A stretch of 64,000 bases of DNA from Epiperipatus broadwayi. Taxonomy: Eukaryota; Onychophora; Udeonychophora; Euonychophora; Peripatidae. Made by a program: the position numbers and the translations under genes. The stretch is taken from NCBI GenBank assembly GCA_028023455.1, contig JAQFVV010012405.1, positions 9,507,923 to 9,571,922 on the forward strand, read 5' to 3'. Each line of letters starts with the position of its first letter. Positions within the stretch are counted from its first letter, which is position 1. This document shows positions 46,401 to 58,319 of this stretch, one piece after another. The notes below the pieces were generated by a model. The model was not told where the DNA came from, ran no database searches, and saw nothing but the letters and a program-made list of their open reading frames with translations.

Positions 46401-48685
46401 GCCTGTTCAATGGGTATCCTACATCTCACTGCTCACATTTTTTTTTTCAAATAAATTTATTCATAAGTTTCAAGAATATAAAATGGAATAGAAGTTTTAA
46501 ATACATCTTCAGTAATTAAACTAAATTTTCAATCTAATTTTATTTTGATAATTAGTCAGATATGTCACTGAGATAAACGTTATTTGAGCACGTATATATA
46601 TTCTATGGCAATTCATAATTACTCGTCAAACAGGAAAATATTTACAAATTACATAGAACAATATTTTTTTAACTGCTTACAGGATATGCCATTCCATTTT
46701 TTGTAGATACTTAGACTGACCTTATGATTAAAAGGTTTAAGCAAACTGATATGTTTCTATCATATTTTGGATATCTTCTTACAACTGTACGCACACATAT
46801 AAACACACACATATGAATATAATAATTTGCAGCTATTAAATCTTTATTAAAAATTTATGATTCTGAAGCAATTAACTTGTTTAAATTCTTTTAATATTAA
46901 AGGTGTGTGGGATGTAAGTGGGAATTGTGGGTAATATTTAGTACAAATTTGTTATGTTTTAGTCTTTTACATTTGAGAAGTGTGCTTGCTTTGTAGCAGT
47001 GAAACCAATGGTTATGTCGTAGAGTTTATTTTCCTTGGCTCCTCTGGTTTAAGTTTGAATTTGGGGTAATTTTGATATATATTATTGTAGAAAATCTAGC
47101 TACTATTGTAAAAGAAAATTTAAACAATTCAGGCAGCTACTGGTTTATCTAAAAAAAAAATTATTTGGCAATCATTCTTTAGTAATTTATTAACGTTCTT
47201 CACAGCATTTTATTAATATCATTCTCATAAATTAAGTAAGCTTGTAAGCTTTAATGTTCTTTGGTATAACCTGATAAACAATGATCTATAAAAGAAGTCA
47301 CTATTTCTATCTTTCATTTATGGTTACACCTTATCTTTTTGTTAACTTTGAGACTTATTATCTCCTATTCCAAAGTTACTGTTCATTATAACAAAACTCA
47401 TTAAAATGTTAAGCCTAACTGCCCCTTATTCTAGAGAGAAAAACGGTTTTGCATTATGTGACTTTCTTGATAGGAAATAAGAGTATGAAGTCGGTTGAGA
47501 GATTATTATTTTGGTAAACTTACAGTAGAAAATATAGTTGTCAGAAAAAATAAATTTTACTACTGTCTAGAGAGATTACATAAATTTAAAAAGTTATGTA
47601 CTTAATACTAAACTACAGCAGCAAAAGTGCAACAGATAACTGATAGTCTTATATAAATTACATTAGTACAATCCCCAAAACCTATAGAATATCAGCAACC
47701 TGTTGTCATAATAATACTGTAATTAAGAAATAGATAGATGGGTTTGTTTAAGCATTAGAACTATGTTATTGCTATAAGGCAAAGATATTTTTAATAATTT
47801 CTTTAATATAATTAATTACCAGATTAATCAACTGATAACGGAATAAACACATTTTTTTTTCGTTTTTTAAATTTTATTAAAATTTATAGATAAAAATAGC
47901 TAGTCCCCCCTATATTACTCAATAATTGGATGTCTAGCGCATGTGCTATGAATAGGTTATTTAGAAAAAACGTATACCTGCTCGTAAGATAAATATATAT
48001 GCTATACATTTGCTTAATTGAGAACGTTCAAATGTTTCATATACATACTGCACGATCTTTTATTTTATTAAGCAAATTCAGATTGGAAGATAGTTATATT
48101 TGTAAAAAGTAACTAATACAGGATACGAGCCATTTACTAATTAAATTAACAAAACATATGTAAATAAGATACTTAGTTCTCTATGTATTTTAATGATGTA
48201 AGGGTTTTTATTATTTTATAAGGTGATTCTAAATTTGAGATACTAAAGTAAATTATGTCGAGAGAGTGACAACCAAAGGCAAATTACCGCCAAAGATAAT
48301 CAGATTTTAACATGTGATCGTAGTATTTTATTACCCAGTTACTCCAATTTGCTTTCAGGCAGAGAAGTCAACATACATATATTTTATACTCTTTTAGAAA
48401 TTCAAAATGTGTCCGCATTTATATATATTGTTAAAATCGTTTTATTAAAAAATTACTATAAAATATGAGACAAAAAACTATTTGACTTAAAAACTGACGA
48501 TTTTGGAAATGGGGAAAAAATTAACGCATTTTTTTTATATTTTTGTTCAAATTATTACTAATAAAAACAAACTACACTATTGTTTTACTTTGACTTATAA
48601 ATGCATGATTAAATTTTAACGACACAATTTTAAATTAAAATCTAGAAGGAAAAAAAACATTCTTTTTATGGGAAAGATTGTAAAA
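46400..48685. other. Long stretch without recognised gene
   Basis: AT-rich; no coding, RNA or repeat signal seen. Confidence 0.5.
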
Positions 48686-48689
48686 TAAA

Positions 48690-49300
48690 AACTTTGGCAG
48701 TCTCAGAAGCAGTCGAAAATTGAATTTATTGGCTAAAAAGAACTTCACTTTTAAATAAAGAGAAGATATTTGCCGGAGCAAAGAAATCTGCGTCTTCAAT
48801 TAATTTAGAAAGACACGTTTGACGTGAACATTTCCTAGGCACTTTATATTAACCGGCCAATTTAGGGTTTGAAAGCGAAGTTGACAGAGCTTCCGTTTGC
48901 TTAGTTTGAGGGGGTTCGCTTTAGAAATCTCCGAAGCTGTCGATTTATAAGATCTTCCAGGGGGAAATGAGATCTGGCCGGGTCATTCATAAGAGCTGTA
49001 TCCATCAATTAATTAAGGAAACTACCTTTGCTGCAATATCCCTTAGTCTAAAAACATTATAAAATGCAATTTTGTTATTCAGGTTATTGTGAGTAAAAAG
49101 GTCTTTTTTATAGCAAATTTGATAGGAATAAAGTAATGTCTCTTTCTCCAAAGACGACGTAATAGGAAAAAGTTATATTGAAACGCGAGAGACCAGGGAG
49201 AATTGTCGGTACTGGGATGAAAATAAGCGGGGCATCATGGTGCGCCACCAAAGCAATGCTTCCGTATAAAATGTCACCAATTCAGCAAAGTTAATCTACT
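48690..49300. other. Less AT-rich, apparently unique island
   Basis: Sequence complexity and G+C rise clearly here (for example around 48830-48985 and 49190-49250). There is no long frame, no transposon match and no repeat partner in the window. It could be a conserved non-coding element, a regulatory region or an untranslated exon; sequence alone does not decide. Confidence 0.35.
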
Positions 49301-50785
49301 AAGAATAAATTTGCCCCCATAAAAATGGATAATTACAATTCATTAATTCTTTAAATATGGAAATTAGCTTTTCGCTATTAAAATACATAGATAAGCAATA
49401 AAACGTATCAAGTATTATGAGTATTTGTTGAAATATGATTAAATAATCAATAATATAATAAAGAGATAAATTTTGTCACCTTTTAACTTTTTTTTTTATT
49501 ATTTTTTTACGATTTTTTTTATTGTTGTAATATTAAATATAATTTTTTTTTTTTTTAGAATTTTAACAAAAGAAAATAAATCGCTATGATATCTATTTAT
49601 TTAAATACAATTGCAAATTCTTACAAATGTAATAATGATGATGATGATGATGAGAATAATAATAATTTAATCACACTCTCAGATGCTTATATAGCTTAAT
49701 AAAAATTGCTCAAATATATATTTTTTTGTCTTTCTTTCTAAATATATTATTTGTGGTATGTTTTCAATTATATTATATATACATTTAAAAAAAATGGTTT
49801 CCTTATATTAAAGTTAAATTTAAGTATATTTCATTACAAATTATAATGACTACAAATATTTACTAAATGGTCTTAAATTATAGAAGTTGGAGTATTCTCT
49901 TATTGTGCCATTATCACAGGTTCTTGATCATAAAAAAATTTTCAAGCCACAATCCATATTCTACCCAATTAAATATCCAGTATTTGTCCGTAAATCAGCA
50001 TCCAGTTAATATTAACTGAAGGCTAAGAATTTCAACTTAATTTGAATTATTCAGATTAATGTCTATGCATTGATTGTAGAAAGAAAAGTATGATTATATT
50101 ATGATACAGGCTTCTCTACTGGTAGACAAATATTACTTCTATAACAGAATATCCTTGTCTATCTCTTTAGTTATTAGATGCTCACTTATTCCTATAAATA
50201 ATATTATCTTAATTACTTTTACGATTTTAATAATAAGATAATTTTTAAATAATTAAAGTAAAGCAAAAATCTAAAAAATCCATTTTTTATTTTATTTTTG
50301 TTTATAAGAAGCGTTATACATTTTTTTTTTAAAATAATTTTTATTAAATATTAGCTCATAAATGAATTTCTAATAATGGTTATGATAATAAAATTTGATA
50401 TTCAAATGGGAAAATATTCGGAGATTAGTCAGATCGTGTTGTTATAAAATGTATATTTCCAAAAAGAGTAGTATATTTATAAAGCTTAAGAAATCCCATC
50501 AGAAATATTATTCAAATTTAATTAAGAATTTAATTAGAATTTGAAATTCTTCATTGATTGATATTTATGAATTGATAAATTTGTTGACATTACCGTATTA
50601 TTTGATCATATAAATTATATAAATGACACGTATTAAGATGTGATAATATGTTGGACTATTTTCATCATCCATCAGTAAATGTTTAATGTATAAAAAATTT
50701 TAAACTTTATTTAAATTTGTTCAATACAAACAACTGGTTAGTAATTATTCACAAATAGACAACACAGATTAGTAGTAATTTATTC
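49301..50785. other. No recognised gene; one (ATG)n run
   Basis: AT-rich with poly-T runs near 49488-49556 and a short (ATG)n microsatellite at 49632-49655. Confidence 0.5.
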
Positions 50786-50789
50786 TCTG

Positions 50790-51430
50790 CTATTCTTCAA
50801 GTGATGCTGGCCTGACCAGTGGACAGTATTTGTATAGGAGTGGAGTCGAACTTGCAACTTTAGATTCTCTAATATTGAATTTAAGACATCTTTAGATTCT
50901 TGAGTATCGAATTTAAAGCAAATTCGCACCTTGAGGAGCAGAACTCATACCCTTTAGATTCTCTAATATTGAATTTTACACCGTTAGATTCTCAATTTAA
51001 AGCAAATTTGCATCTTGAGGAGACAAATTCATACATTTAAATTCTCTAATATTGAACTTTACATCTTTAGATTTTTGAATATTGAATTTAAGCAAATTTC
51101 AATACCGAATTTAAGATGCCTTTAGATTCTTGAATATTGAATTTAAGGCAAATTTGCATCTTTAGGATCGATCTTTAGATTCTCTAATATTGAATTTAAA
51201 ACACAGTTAGACTCTCAAATTTAAGGCATTTTACATTCTCAAATATATAATTTAAGAAAAATTCATATCTTTAGGAGTCAACTCCCACCTTTAAATGCTC
51301 TATTATTGAATTTAAGACACCTTTAGATTCTCAAATATCAAATTTAAGGCAAATGTTCTAATCAACTGAGCTATCTTATCAAAGGCAACAGATAATAGAA
51401 ATTTCATATATTTATATATGACGGTTGGTT
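50790..51430 (-). repeat. PLE-B-type terminal repeat swollen by a minisatellite
   Basis: The outer end (CTGGCCTGACCAGTGGACAG near 50807) and inner end (CAACTGAGCTATC, AAAGGCAACAG, ATAGAAATTTCATAT at 51364-51410) match 39863-39995, including bases inside PLE-B beyond its inverted repeat. Between them, where PLE-B has one AATTCTTGAATTCTGAATTTT segment, there are at least five irregular repeats of TTTAGATTCTCTAATATTGAA and related units, some with GCAAATTTGCATCTTGAGGAG. Starts at about 50862, 50956, 51041, 51178 and 51293 show uneven spacing. Confidence 0.65.
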
Positions 51431-51985
51431 CAAATCCTCCTGAGTCCTTCAATTTTTTTTTATACTAATAGGTGATGGAAATAGTCCACCATATCACATC
51501 TAATATATCAAACATTAATTCTTGTTTATAAGGTTTAGATCACATAATTAACATATTTATTGAAAGCAATTTATAATATTCTTTAAAAAAAGAGAGAATT
51601 CTAATCATTTATTAAGGGGATGTCTTTGATTCTCAAGATTTAAAATACATGTTAATGTAAAATTAGAGAGATATAAAATATGTAAGATTTGGAAATTTTA
51701 ATGAAAAAACTAAAATTATTAGAAAAGTCGGTATTTATTGAATTTAAATTAGAAATTGTTAATGGTTTTAAAATGTGGTCAGAATTTGAAAATGAACCAA
51801 ACTGAACTGAAGATAATTGAAATTCTATTAAGAACAATAACAAATATTTCTGGTGCAGCCCCTATCTCATTACAATTTACCAACAACTTTTTAACTGAGA
51901 CATGACAATATATAAAGAAAAGAAGAAATATGAAAGTATTTTAAGAATAATCATTCAAAAGAATTGAATATTTTTATTTATTTAA
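51431..51985. other. No recognised gene
   Basis: Includes a B-box-like GGTTGGTTCAAATCC at about 51423 and GATGGAAATAGTCCA near 51474, further short echoes of the PLE-B terminal region. Otherwise nothing. Confidence 0.4.
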
Positions 51986-51989
51986 AACA

Positions 51990-52360
51990 TTCTGAAAAAA
52001 ATGTTAATAAAGATATAAGAAAATATAACCGTTAATCTATAAGGAAAGCTATAGTAGAAAAACAGGCTATCATGAATTATATAGTAATAAAGCTTTATGA
52101 AAAAATAATATAATCACTATAATTACTAATTACATTACCTGAATTGCCAAACAATTTAAATAAAGAGATGAGACTTACAATTAAATCTATGAAAAAAATT
52201 AGAGGAAATGATGGTATTATTGTTGACATCTTAAAAGAAGCAGTTAAAGAAACACAAAAATTGTTGGTGAAACTATATACCAACTGTTTTCAAGATATGT
52301 TACAACAGATACTTGGAAAATGCAGTAGTAATAATGATACGTTAGAAAGATGATGGAGAT
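51990..52360 (+). pseudogene. RTE RT N-terminal fragment
   Basis: Plus-strand pieces: KDIRKYNR and IRKAIVEK (51995-52060), then frame 52144-52353 with IKSMKKIRGNDGIIVDILKE, KLLVKLYTNCFQDM. These match the segment just before and at the start of the RTE RT. Sequence to about 52990 may be further decayed RTE but I cannot align it. Confidence 0.65.
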
Positions 52361-52999
52361 GATATTGGAAATCACTATATTTGAAATATATTAAATGTAA
52401 TGGTTGTTTTTGACAAAGATATTCATGTGTATAATGATAAAGTTATAATCAAATTGTATTATTTAGGTTGTAATGTTAAGGATAAATGAGTTTTTAAGCA
52501 TCATATGCAATGCAATAAGAAAGAGTAATTATTAAACTTCTTGAAGAATTTTTAAGTAGTGTTTTGCAAGATAAAAGTCTTCCTAATATTCTTTCAAAAC
52601 AATGAAGAAAAAAATAATAATCCAACTTGCATAATATGATGATTTTGTGATTTATCCCCAGCTGATTTATTCTTTAACTAAAAAAACAGCAGTATATTTG
52701 CTACTCAATCAATTTTATATGACAAGATGGGTCCTATTACCTAAAAAAAAATTATTTGAAACTTTGTATAAATTTTAAGTTTTATTTAATTTGAATTTAA
52801 ACTCAGATCATGATAAGATTATGTGCTAAGTGCTAAGTCAGAAGATCTTATTTAGATTTGCAAATGCACGAGCAGGAAGATTGCTAACATTTAATCTTGT
52901 AAAGCTTAATAGATTGCTACTCTTTTAAAAATAGTGTAAATAATGTTCATTAGGTGGAGTTGCTGTAGATTGATAAAGTTTCAATAAGGAATGAAAGTG

Positions 53000-53540
53000 A
53001 ATTGATGTATTAAATAATATTTTTATTTATATTTAGTTTCTGTTTCAATTTTATTTTAAATTTATTATTTTAAATTCTTTTAAAACTTAAAATTGTTTTT
53101 TAAACTAATTGTGTTATTTTTAATTTATTAATGATCTTGTAATTAATTCATTTTTTGATAATTAAATTTTTATTTTCAAATTAATTATGCTTGTATATAT
53201 TTGTTTACATGTGTTCAGTATATCTACAAATATTTTTATTATTAAAAAGTTCAATTTAGAACTTAATTATTACTCAAAAATATGTATGTTTTAAAAAGCT
53301 GTTTCAGAAAGAAGTAATCTTAACACTGAAACTGCATGTTATGTAATTGCATACAGAACAAACTATTTTTGATTATTTTTCTAAATTGTAATTAATAAAA
53401 ATAATTACTTAATCACTTTCTCAAGAAAGATGATCTAATTTGATGCTGAACATAAATTATGTGAAATTTTAAATTATGATCATATATGATTAATAATTTT
53501 GCAAATTAATTTTATTTTTCTTATTGCATTTCCAAATCTA
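53000..53540. other. No recognised feature
   Basis: AT-rich; nothing identified. Confidence 0.4.
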
Positions 53541-53759
53541 TATAATATTAATATCATTTACTTTCTTTATTATTTTTACAATGCTTTATGTATTTACAAC
53601 TCATTATTGACAGAAATAACTATGCAATTAAAAATTTAAATAAAGTGATAGATAAATTTAAAAATAAATTAGTAAAATAATAATTTTTAAAATAGTTAAT
53701 AAAAAAATATGATTAATATTTTAGACAATAAGTATATTAGTAATTATGATAAAATTTTG

Positions 53760-54080
53760 ATAATAAATGGAATATATAAAGTTGTAAAAAGTGTCAAATT
53801 AATATTATAAATATAAATTATGTAGGAGAAACACAAAATTCAATGTATAGAAGATTATTACAATAGAAATATGATAAAAAATCAGCTATGTACTTATATA
53901 CATTAGAAACAGGACATGAGTTTGGAAAGAATTGTATGAAAATGATACAATTTACAAATAATAAAAAGGATAGAAAAATAAAAGAAACTATTCATATTAA
54001 TAATATTAAGCAGGTATTAAACAGAGATTTGGGCTTGAAAAAAATTATTATTAGGGATTAAAAATAAGAATAGATTTAAT
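53760..54080 (+). pseudogene. PLE-C GIY-YIG endonuclease domain
   Basis: Plus-strand frames give NGIYK then, after a frameshift, INYVGETQNSMYRRLL (53815-53860), SAMYLYTLETGHEFGKN, and IKETIHINNIKQVLNRDLGL (53980-54040). GIY, YVG, the Arg a few residues on and the later Glu-containing helix follow the GIY-YIG nuclease plan used by PLEs to nick the target. Stops and a frameshift make it inactive. Two near copies of an AATAGATTTAATTATATAAA unit follow (54070 and 54155). Confidence 0.75.
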
Positions 54081-54510
54081 TATATAAAAATAGAAAGAGG
54101 AAGCCACTAGATATAAAATAAAAATAAAGATAATATTAGTCTGGATTAAAAATAAGAGTAGATTTAATTATATAAACAATAGAAAGAGGGAACTACTAGA
54201 TATAACTAGAAAATTTAAAAGTTTAAATAGTTAACTATTAAGTTTGAAAATATAAGTAGCAGGTAGATATAAAATATGATAAAAAGTAATAAAAAGTAGG
54301 GTAATAAGGGTAAAACAATTAATAATAAAAGAAATAATATTATAGTTTAAAGAAAATTATAAATATTGAATGTTAATATAATGAATAATATAGTAAAATA
54401 TAAATACATAATGTTAAAGCTAAATATTTGTAAAAAAATTTAATAAGAATGAAATATGTAATATTTAAATATTAGTATATTGTCTATACTGAAGTTAATG
54501 TAATTAAAAG

Positions 54511-54960
54511 GGATTTGAATTCAAACTGTCAGACTCCCAACATCTAATCACTCCATCATATACAACTAATACACATAACTACATATATGTGAAAAAGATA
54601 AATAATCGCCCATATGCATATTTCATGTTGAACCAGCACTCCTCAGTTCAATCCAGATAATCATCTCCCCCACACATATATATATATATATATAATCAGT
54701 GCTCAGTTTATATTAAGATAGTAAATCTTCAATTCTGTCCATTAAAGTTTGAAGATTTGCTATCTTAATATAAATCGAGCACTGATTATATATGTGTGAG
54801 AGATGATAATCTGGATCAACTGATGAGTGCTAGTTTAGCATAAAATGCATATATTGGAGATTTATCTTTTTCACATTATGTGGTCACGTTTATTGGTTGT
54901 ATAAGATAGAGTGGATAGATGTAGTAAGCTTGAAAATCTGACTTTAAATCTCTTCTAATT
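54511..54960. repeat. Palindrome of two hammerhead-bearing repeats
   Basis: Two copies of the repeat seen at 34017-34240 stand head to head: left copy on the minus strand (54731-54511), right copy on the plus strand (54744-54960), axis near 54737. Each arm is about 215 bases. The right copy has CTGATGA (54820-54826), a GTGCT...AGCAT stem II and AAAA in place of GAAA. The left copy has CTGAGGA in place of CTGATGA (54640-54646) and an intact GAAA (54621-54624). Each hammerhead thus has one core substitution, and probably neither cleaves. The palindrome would form a large cruciform or hairpin. Confidence 0.75.
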
Positions 54961-55219
54961 ACATTAAGAATAAAATAATAAAAATAAATCCAAATAAAAA
55001 TAATATATATATGTAATTATAGGAAATATTAATTGATAAATATAAAATATAAATGAGGTTAAAATACATTATATATAAAGAGGTTAAAATTATTTATAGA
55101 GATGTATAAAGATATATGTATGTAGGTATATGAATATTAATTATAAAATAGAATATATATATAAATTTAAAATTATATGTTCATGTATATTTGTTTTCAT
55201 GTATTTGCATTGTGTTTGT

Positions 55220-55275
55220 TATAGTTCTGAAGAAGATCGCTGGGACAATCAAAATCGTCAATACAGGGTTATAAT
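55220..55275 (+). ncRNA. Hammerhead-like motif at PLE-C 3' end
   Basis: CTGAAGA (55227-55233) for CTGATGA, a stem II GAT...ATC, then AAAA for GAAA, then a GTC cleavage triplet at 55257-55259. Flanking TTATA and TTATAA can pair as an outer stem I. Two core substitutions suggest it is a relic. Hammerheads in the terminal repeats of PLEs are established. Confidence 0.45.
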
Positions 55276-55329
55276 TATATAAAGCACTGTAAAAGTAATA
55301 AAGAAAGTAAATGATATTAATTTTGCAGA

Positions 55330-56360
55330 GTCATAGGTAAGAAGATAAATTTTATAAAATAATTGTACTTTCTTGTAAGTTTAAGTTAATACATTTTCAA
55401 ATCTTTCTTTTCTTAGTACCTATCAGGAGCTCAATACTGGTTTCAGATATGAACATTTTTTATTTTATAATCTTATTAAAATAGATATTCTTCAACTTTA
55501 AATAGTGCATAGAAGTAGGGAAAATAAGTTGCTCTATTTGGAGTTAGATGTTTCGAAGTTTTGCTTTAGCCTAGCAAACTACAGATGAGAAAATATGTTA
55601 AAAATCTGAACCATAAATGTTCATCTGGAAACTTTTAGTATTATTTTACATTGAAGTTAGTAAATAGATTGGAGCTAGCTTGAAAATCATAATCTACTTT
55701 TTATAAATATACATCTAGGTGAAGAAATTACGCGATATTATTTTGGTACATACTTTTGTTTTATAAGTTTTAGCAATTTAAGACATTTGATATCTTTTTT
55801 TCTTGACATTATCTTTACATTCATAGTTGTCTGTCACTTTATTATTTTCAATTTAAATCCAAATATGTTTATTAATATCTTATTCTGGAACATAATTGAA
55901 AATAAATGCTTCTAAAGCAATATATTTAAAAACAAAATAAGATTTTTCAAGTTTGATTTGTTTTCTAATATTTTAATGCCATTATTCATAAGCAAAGGAA
56001 GTTTATAACCTTGAGGTGTCACGATTGCAAATATACATTAATTTACGTCATTATGTTTTTAAAAGGAACAGACTTTGTTACTGAATAGTTTTTTTTTTTT
56101 TTTGACATTTTTTGTAACTATGGTAACAGCAATGTTTATACTTCAGTTTTAATAAGTTATTATTAAATAATACTTTATATATAAATAATTTAACACAAGA
56201 CATTTAATAAATTAAATATATTATGTTTATTATTTAAGTTAAAGCTTATTATCTGTGAACTTCTACAGGATTGGAAAAGAAGAGTCAGAACTACTCTTTG
56301 AAATACGGCATTTCAAATTTAAACTGATATTAAATAACATATTAAACTAGTTTTTTTTAT
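55330..56360. other. No recognised feature
   Basis: AT-rich, with a T-run at 56089-56103. Confidence 0.45.
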
Positions 56361-56367
56361 ATGTCAA

Positions 56368-56439
56368 AACGTCGGCCGGGAAGCGAACCCCAGGACAACT
56401 GCTTGTAAGGCAGCTGTGCTAACCACTCGGCACCAAAGC
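56368..56439 (-). pseudogene. tRNA-like sequence, Val(TAC)-type anticodon
   Basis: A 72-nt tRNA-like sequence on the minus strand: A-box TGCCGAGTGG, anticodon loop CTTACAA (TAC), B box GGGTTCGCTTCC. The body resembles the tRNA-Gly-like gene at 37343 more than a true tRNA-Val, and the acceptor stem (GCTTTGG with CCGACGT) has a mismatch and wobbles. Likely a tRNA-derived repeat or pseudogene. A TTTT follows its 3' end on the minus strand. Confidence 0.55.
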
Positions 56440-58200
56440 TTGAAATATTAAACGAATTTTAACACTCTTCCTAACTTGATAACAATAGTCTGTGAAACTA
56501 TTTAAAGGCAGCTTCACAAAGAGGGCACCAAGATCATGGCAGAGTTTTAATTTATCAAAAACAAGATAGAAAACTTTATCTTTAATGTAGTACCCCAAGA
56601 TTTTAAAAATACAATAGCAAGATTATAAAAGTAATGATATGTTCAATAGTTTAGTAAATAAGGCACTACAGAGACCACTGCTGTAAAATCACAACGTTGT
56701 TGGATTGTACATGTTGACAAACAAATGATAATAGACTTCTAAAAAAAATAACCCGATGTATATGCTATATATTGAGTTTAACAGATGCTTCACAGCTTAT
56801 TAGGTTTTGAAATTAATATATAATTGATATGATTAAATTATTAAATCAAAATCCCTTATCAACTAGTGATGGAAGGAAAATCTGCAATTTTAAGTTAAGA
56901 TATTATGAACTTGAGAATATGAGTCAATTTGAATCTTTTTCTATTTAAGTATAAAGGTAGCCTTATAATGCTAAATGTAGCACAGACTCCAATGAAAAAA
57001 TCAAAGCATAGGATTTTTCATCATAATAATATAACTATGGAAATTAAATTATTTGACTACACAGCTGCCATTTTGCCCAAATTTATAGTATAAAAGGAGG
57101 ATTTGGACTCCTCTATCAATATAAAAGCATTAAAATATTTTTATTTAAGGGTGTTTCATAAGATTTTAAAAATAGAATGGTAAGTTGTAAGACCGATATT
57201 TCTGTTAGTCTTTTATTGCAAAATATCTTCATTAGGTTAATCATATAAAGCAATAAGCAGTAAAAGGTTTCTTAAAAAGTATTTTATAGTATCATTTAGC
57301 TTAGTATTAGTGGGGAAAATATATTTTATTAAAGAAGGATAATCAATATTGTTGCTTTAATTGAAGGGAGAATGACACCGAAATGTTTTAACAAATAAAT
57401 GTTTGAGGTTCATAGATTGGCTTGGATATTTACCTAAGACTTGTGCTAATACATTCTTCTTGATGTTTCCATCTTTGTTTTATTATCCTGTAATTAAAAT
57501 GGCCTTAATTGCTAGCTAATGCCTCCTGTTAGATTTGTACAATGCTTTAAGGCATTCATAATCAAAATCTGATTTCGTAGCTTTTAATAAGTTTCTTTTG
57601 TCATAAACTATACTAATAAGTGTTAATTCTTCTACATATGTGTATGTATGCATGCTTTATGAATCAGTTTTATTTTGTTCTTTTATTTAGTTTAGTGCAC
57701 TTGCCAAGATTTTTTATATCATAGAATAAATAAGTTTTGCTTTTATCATCTTCTAAAAATAAAATGTAATATCTTAATTAATTTTGTTCTTTCTACTACA
57801 ATGCAACTACATATGTAACTCCATTGAGGAATTTTCGATTTGAAAATAAAGCAGTCTTAAAATAATAGCAGTTGCTGAATTCATTTTTATGTCAATAAAA
57901 TATTTCTCCCAATTCTTCAATTCCCATGCCATGATTATATTCTTCTCTAAGATATTATCTGTACATTAATGATTTTTACTTCTAAATGAAATAATATAAA
58001 CTAGATATTTCTGATAATAGATAGTTTCTTTTTTTTTTTACTGAAAGATGCATTTAATAAAATACTTCCAAGGATTGTAAAACTATCATTTATTATAACA
58101 TGTTTTATGAATATTTTTATGAATATTTCTATAAAATTTAAATTATACACACAAACATATATTAGTCGCTCATAAATGAGTATGTTCTCCTACCTCCAAA
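56440..58200. other. No recognised gene
   Basis: AT-rich; nothing identified. Confidence 0.45.
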
Positions 58201-58201
58201 A

Positions 58202-58313
<112 letters not shown>

Positions 58314-58319
58314 AAGCTG

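Larger units (their letters stand above)
53543..55319 (+). mobile_element. Penelope-like element PLE-C, truncated
   Basis: A third PLE. About 65-70-base inverted repeats (53543-53611 and 55257-55319, with the shared block AATAAAGAAAGTAAATGATATTAAT in the right-hand sense) bracket a GIY-YIG domain and a long non-coding 3' part. Most of the RT is missing. A palindromic pair of hammerhead repeats (54511-54960) lies in the 3' part, and a hammerhead-like core stands at the right inverted repeat. Confidence 0.65.

Noticed and set aside
50852-51360. CRISPR-like array
   Set aside because: Units are irregular in length and the sequence between them is itself repetitive; the organism is an animal and the flanks are PLE-type.
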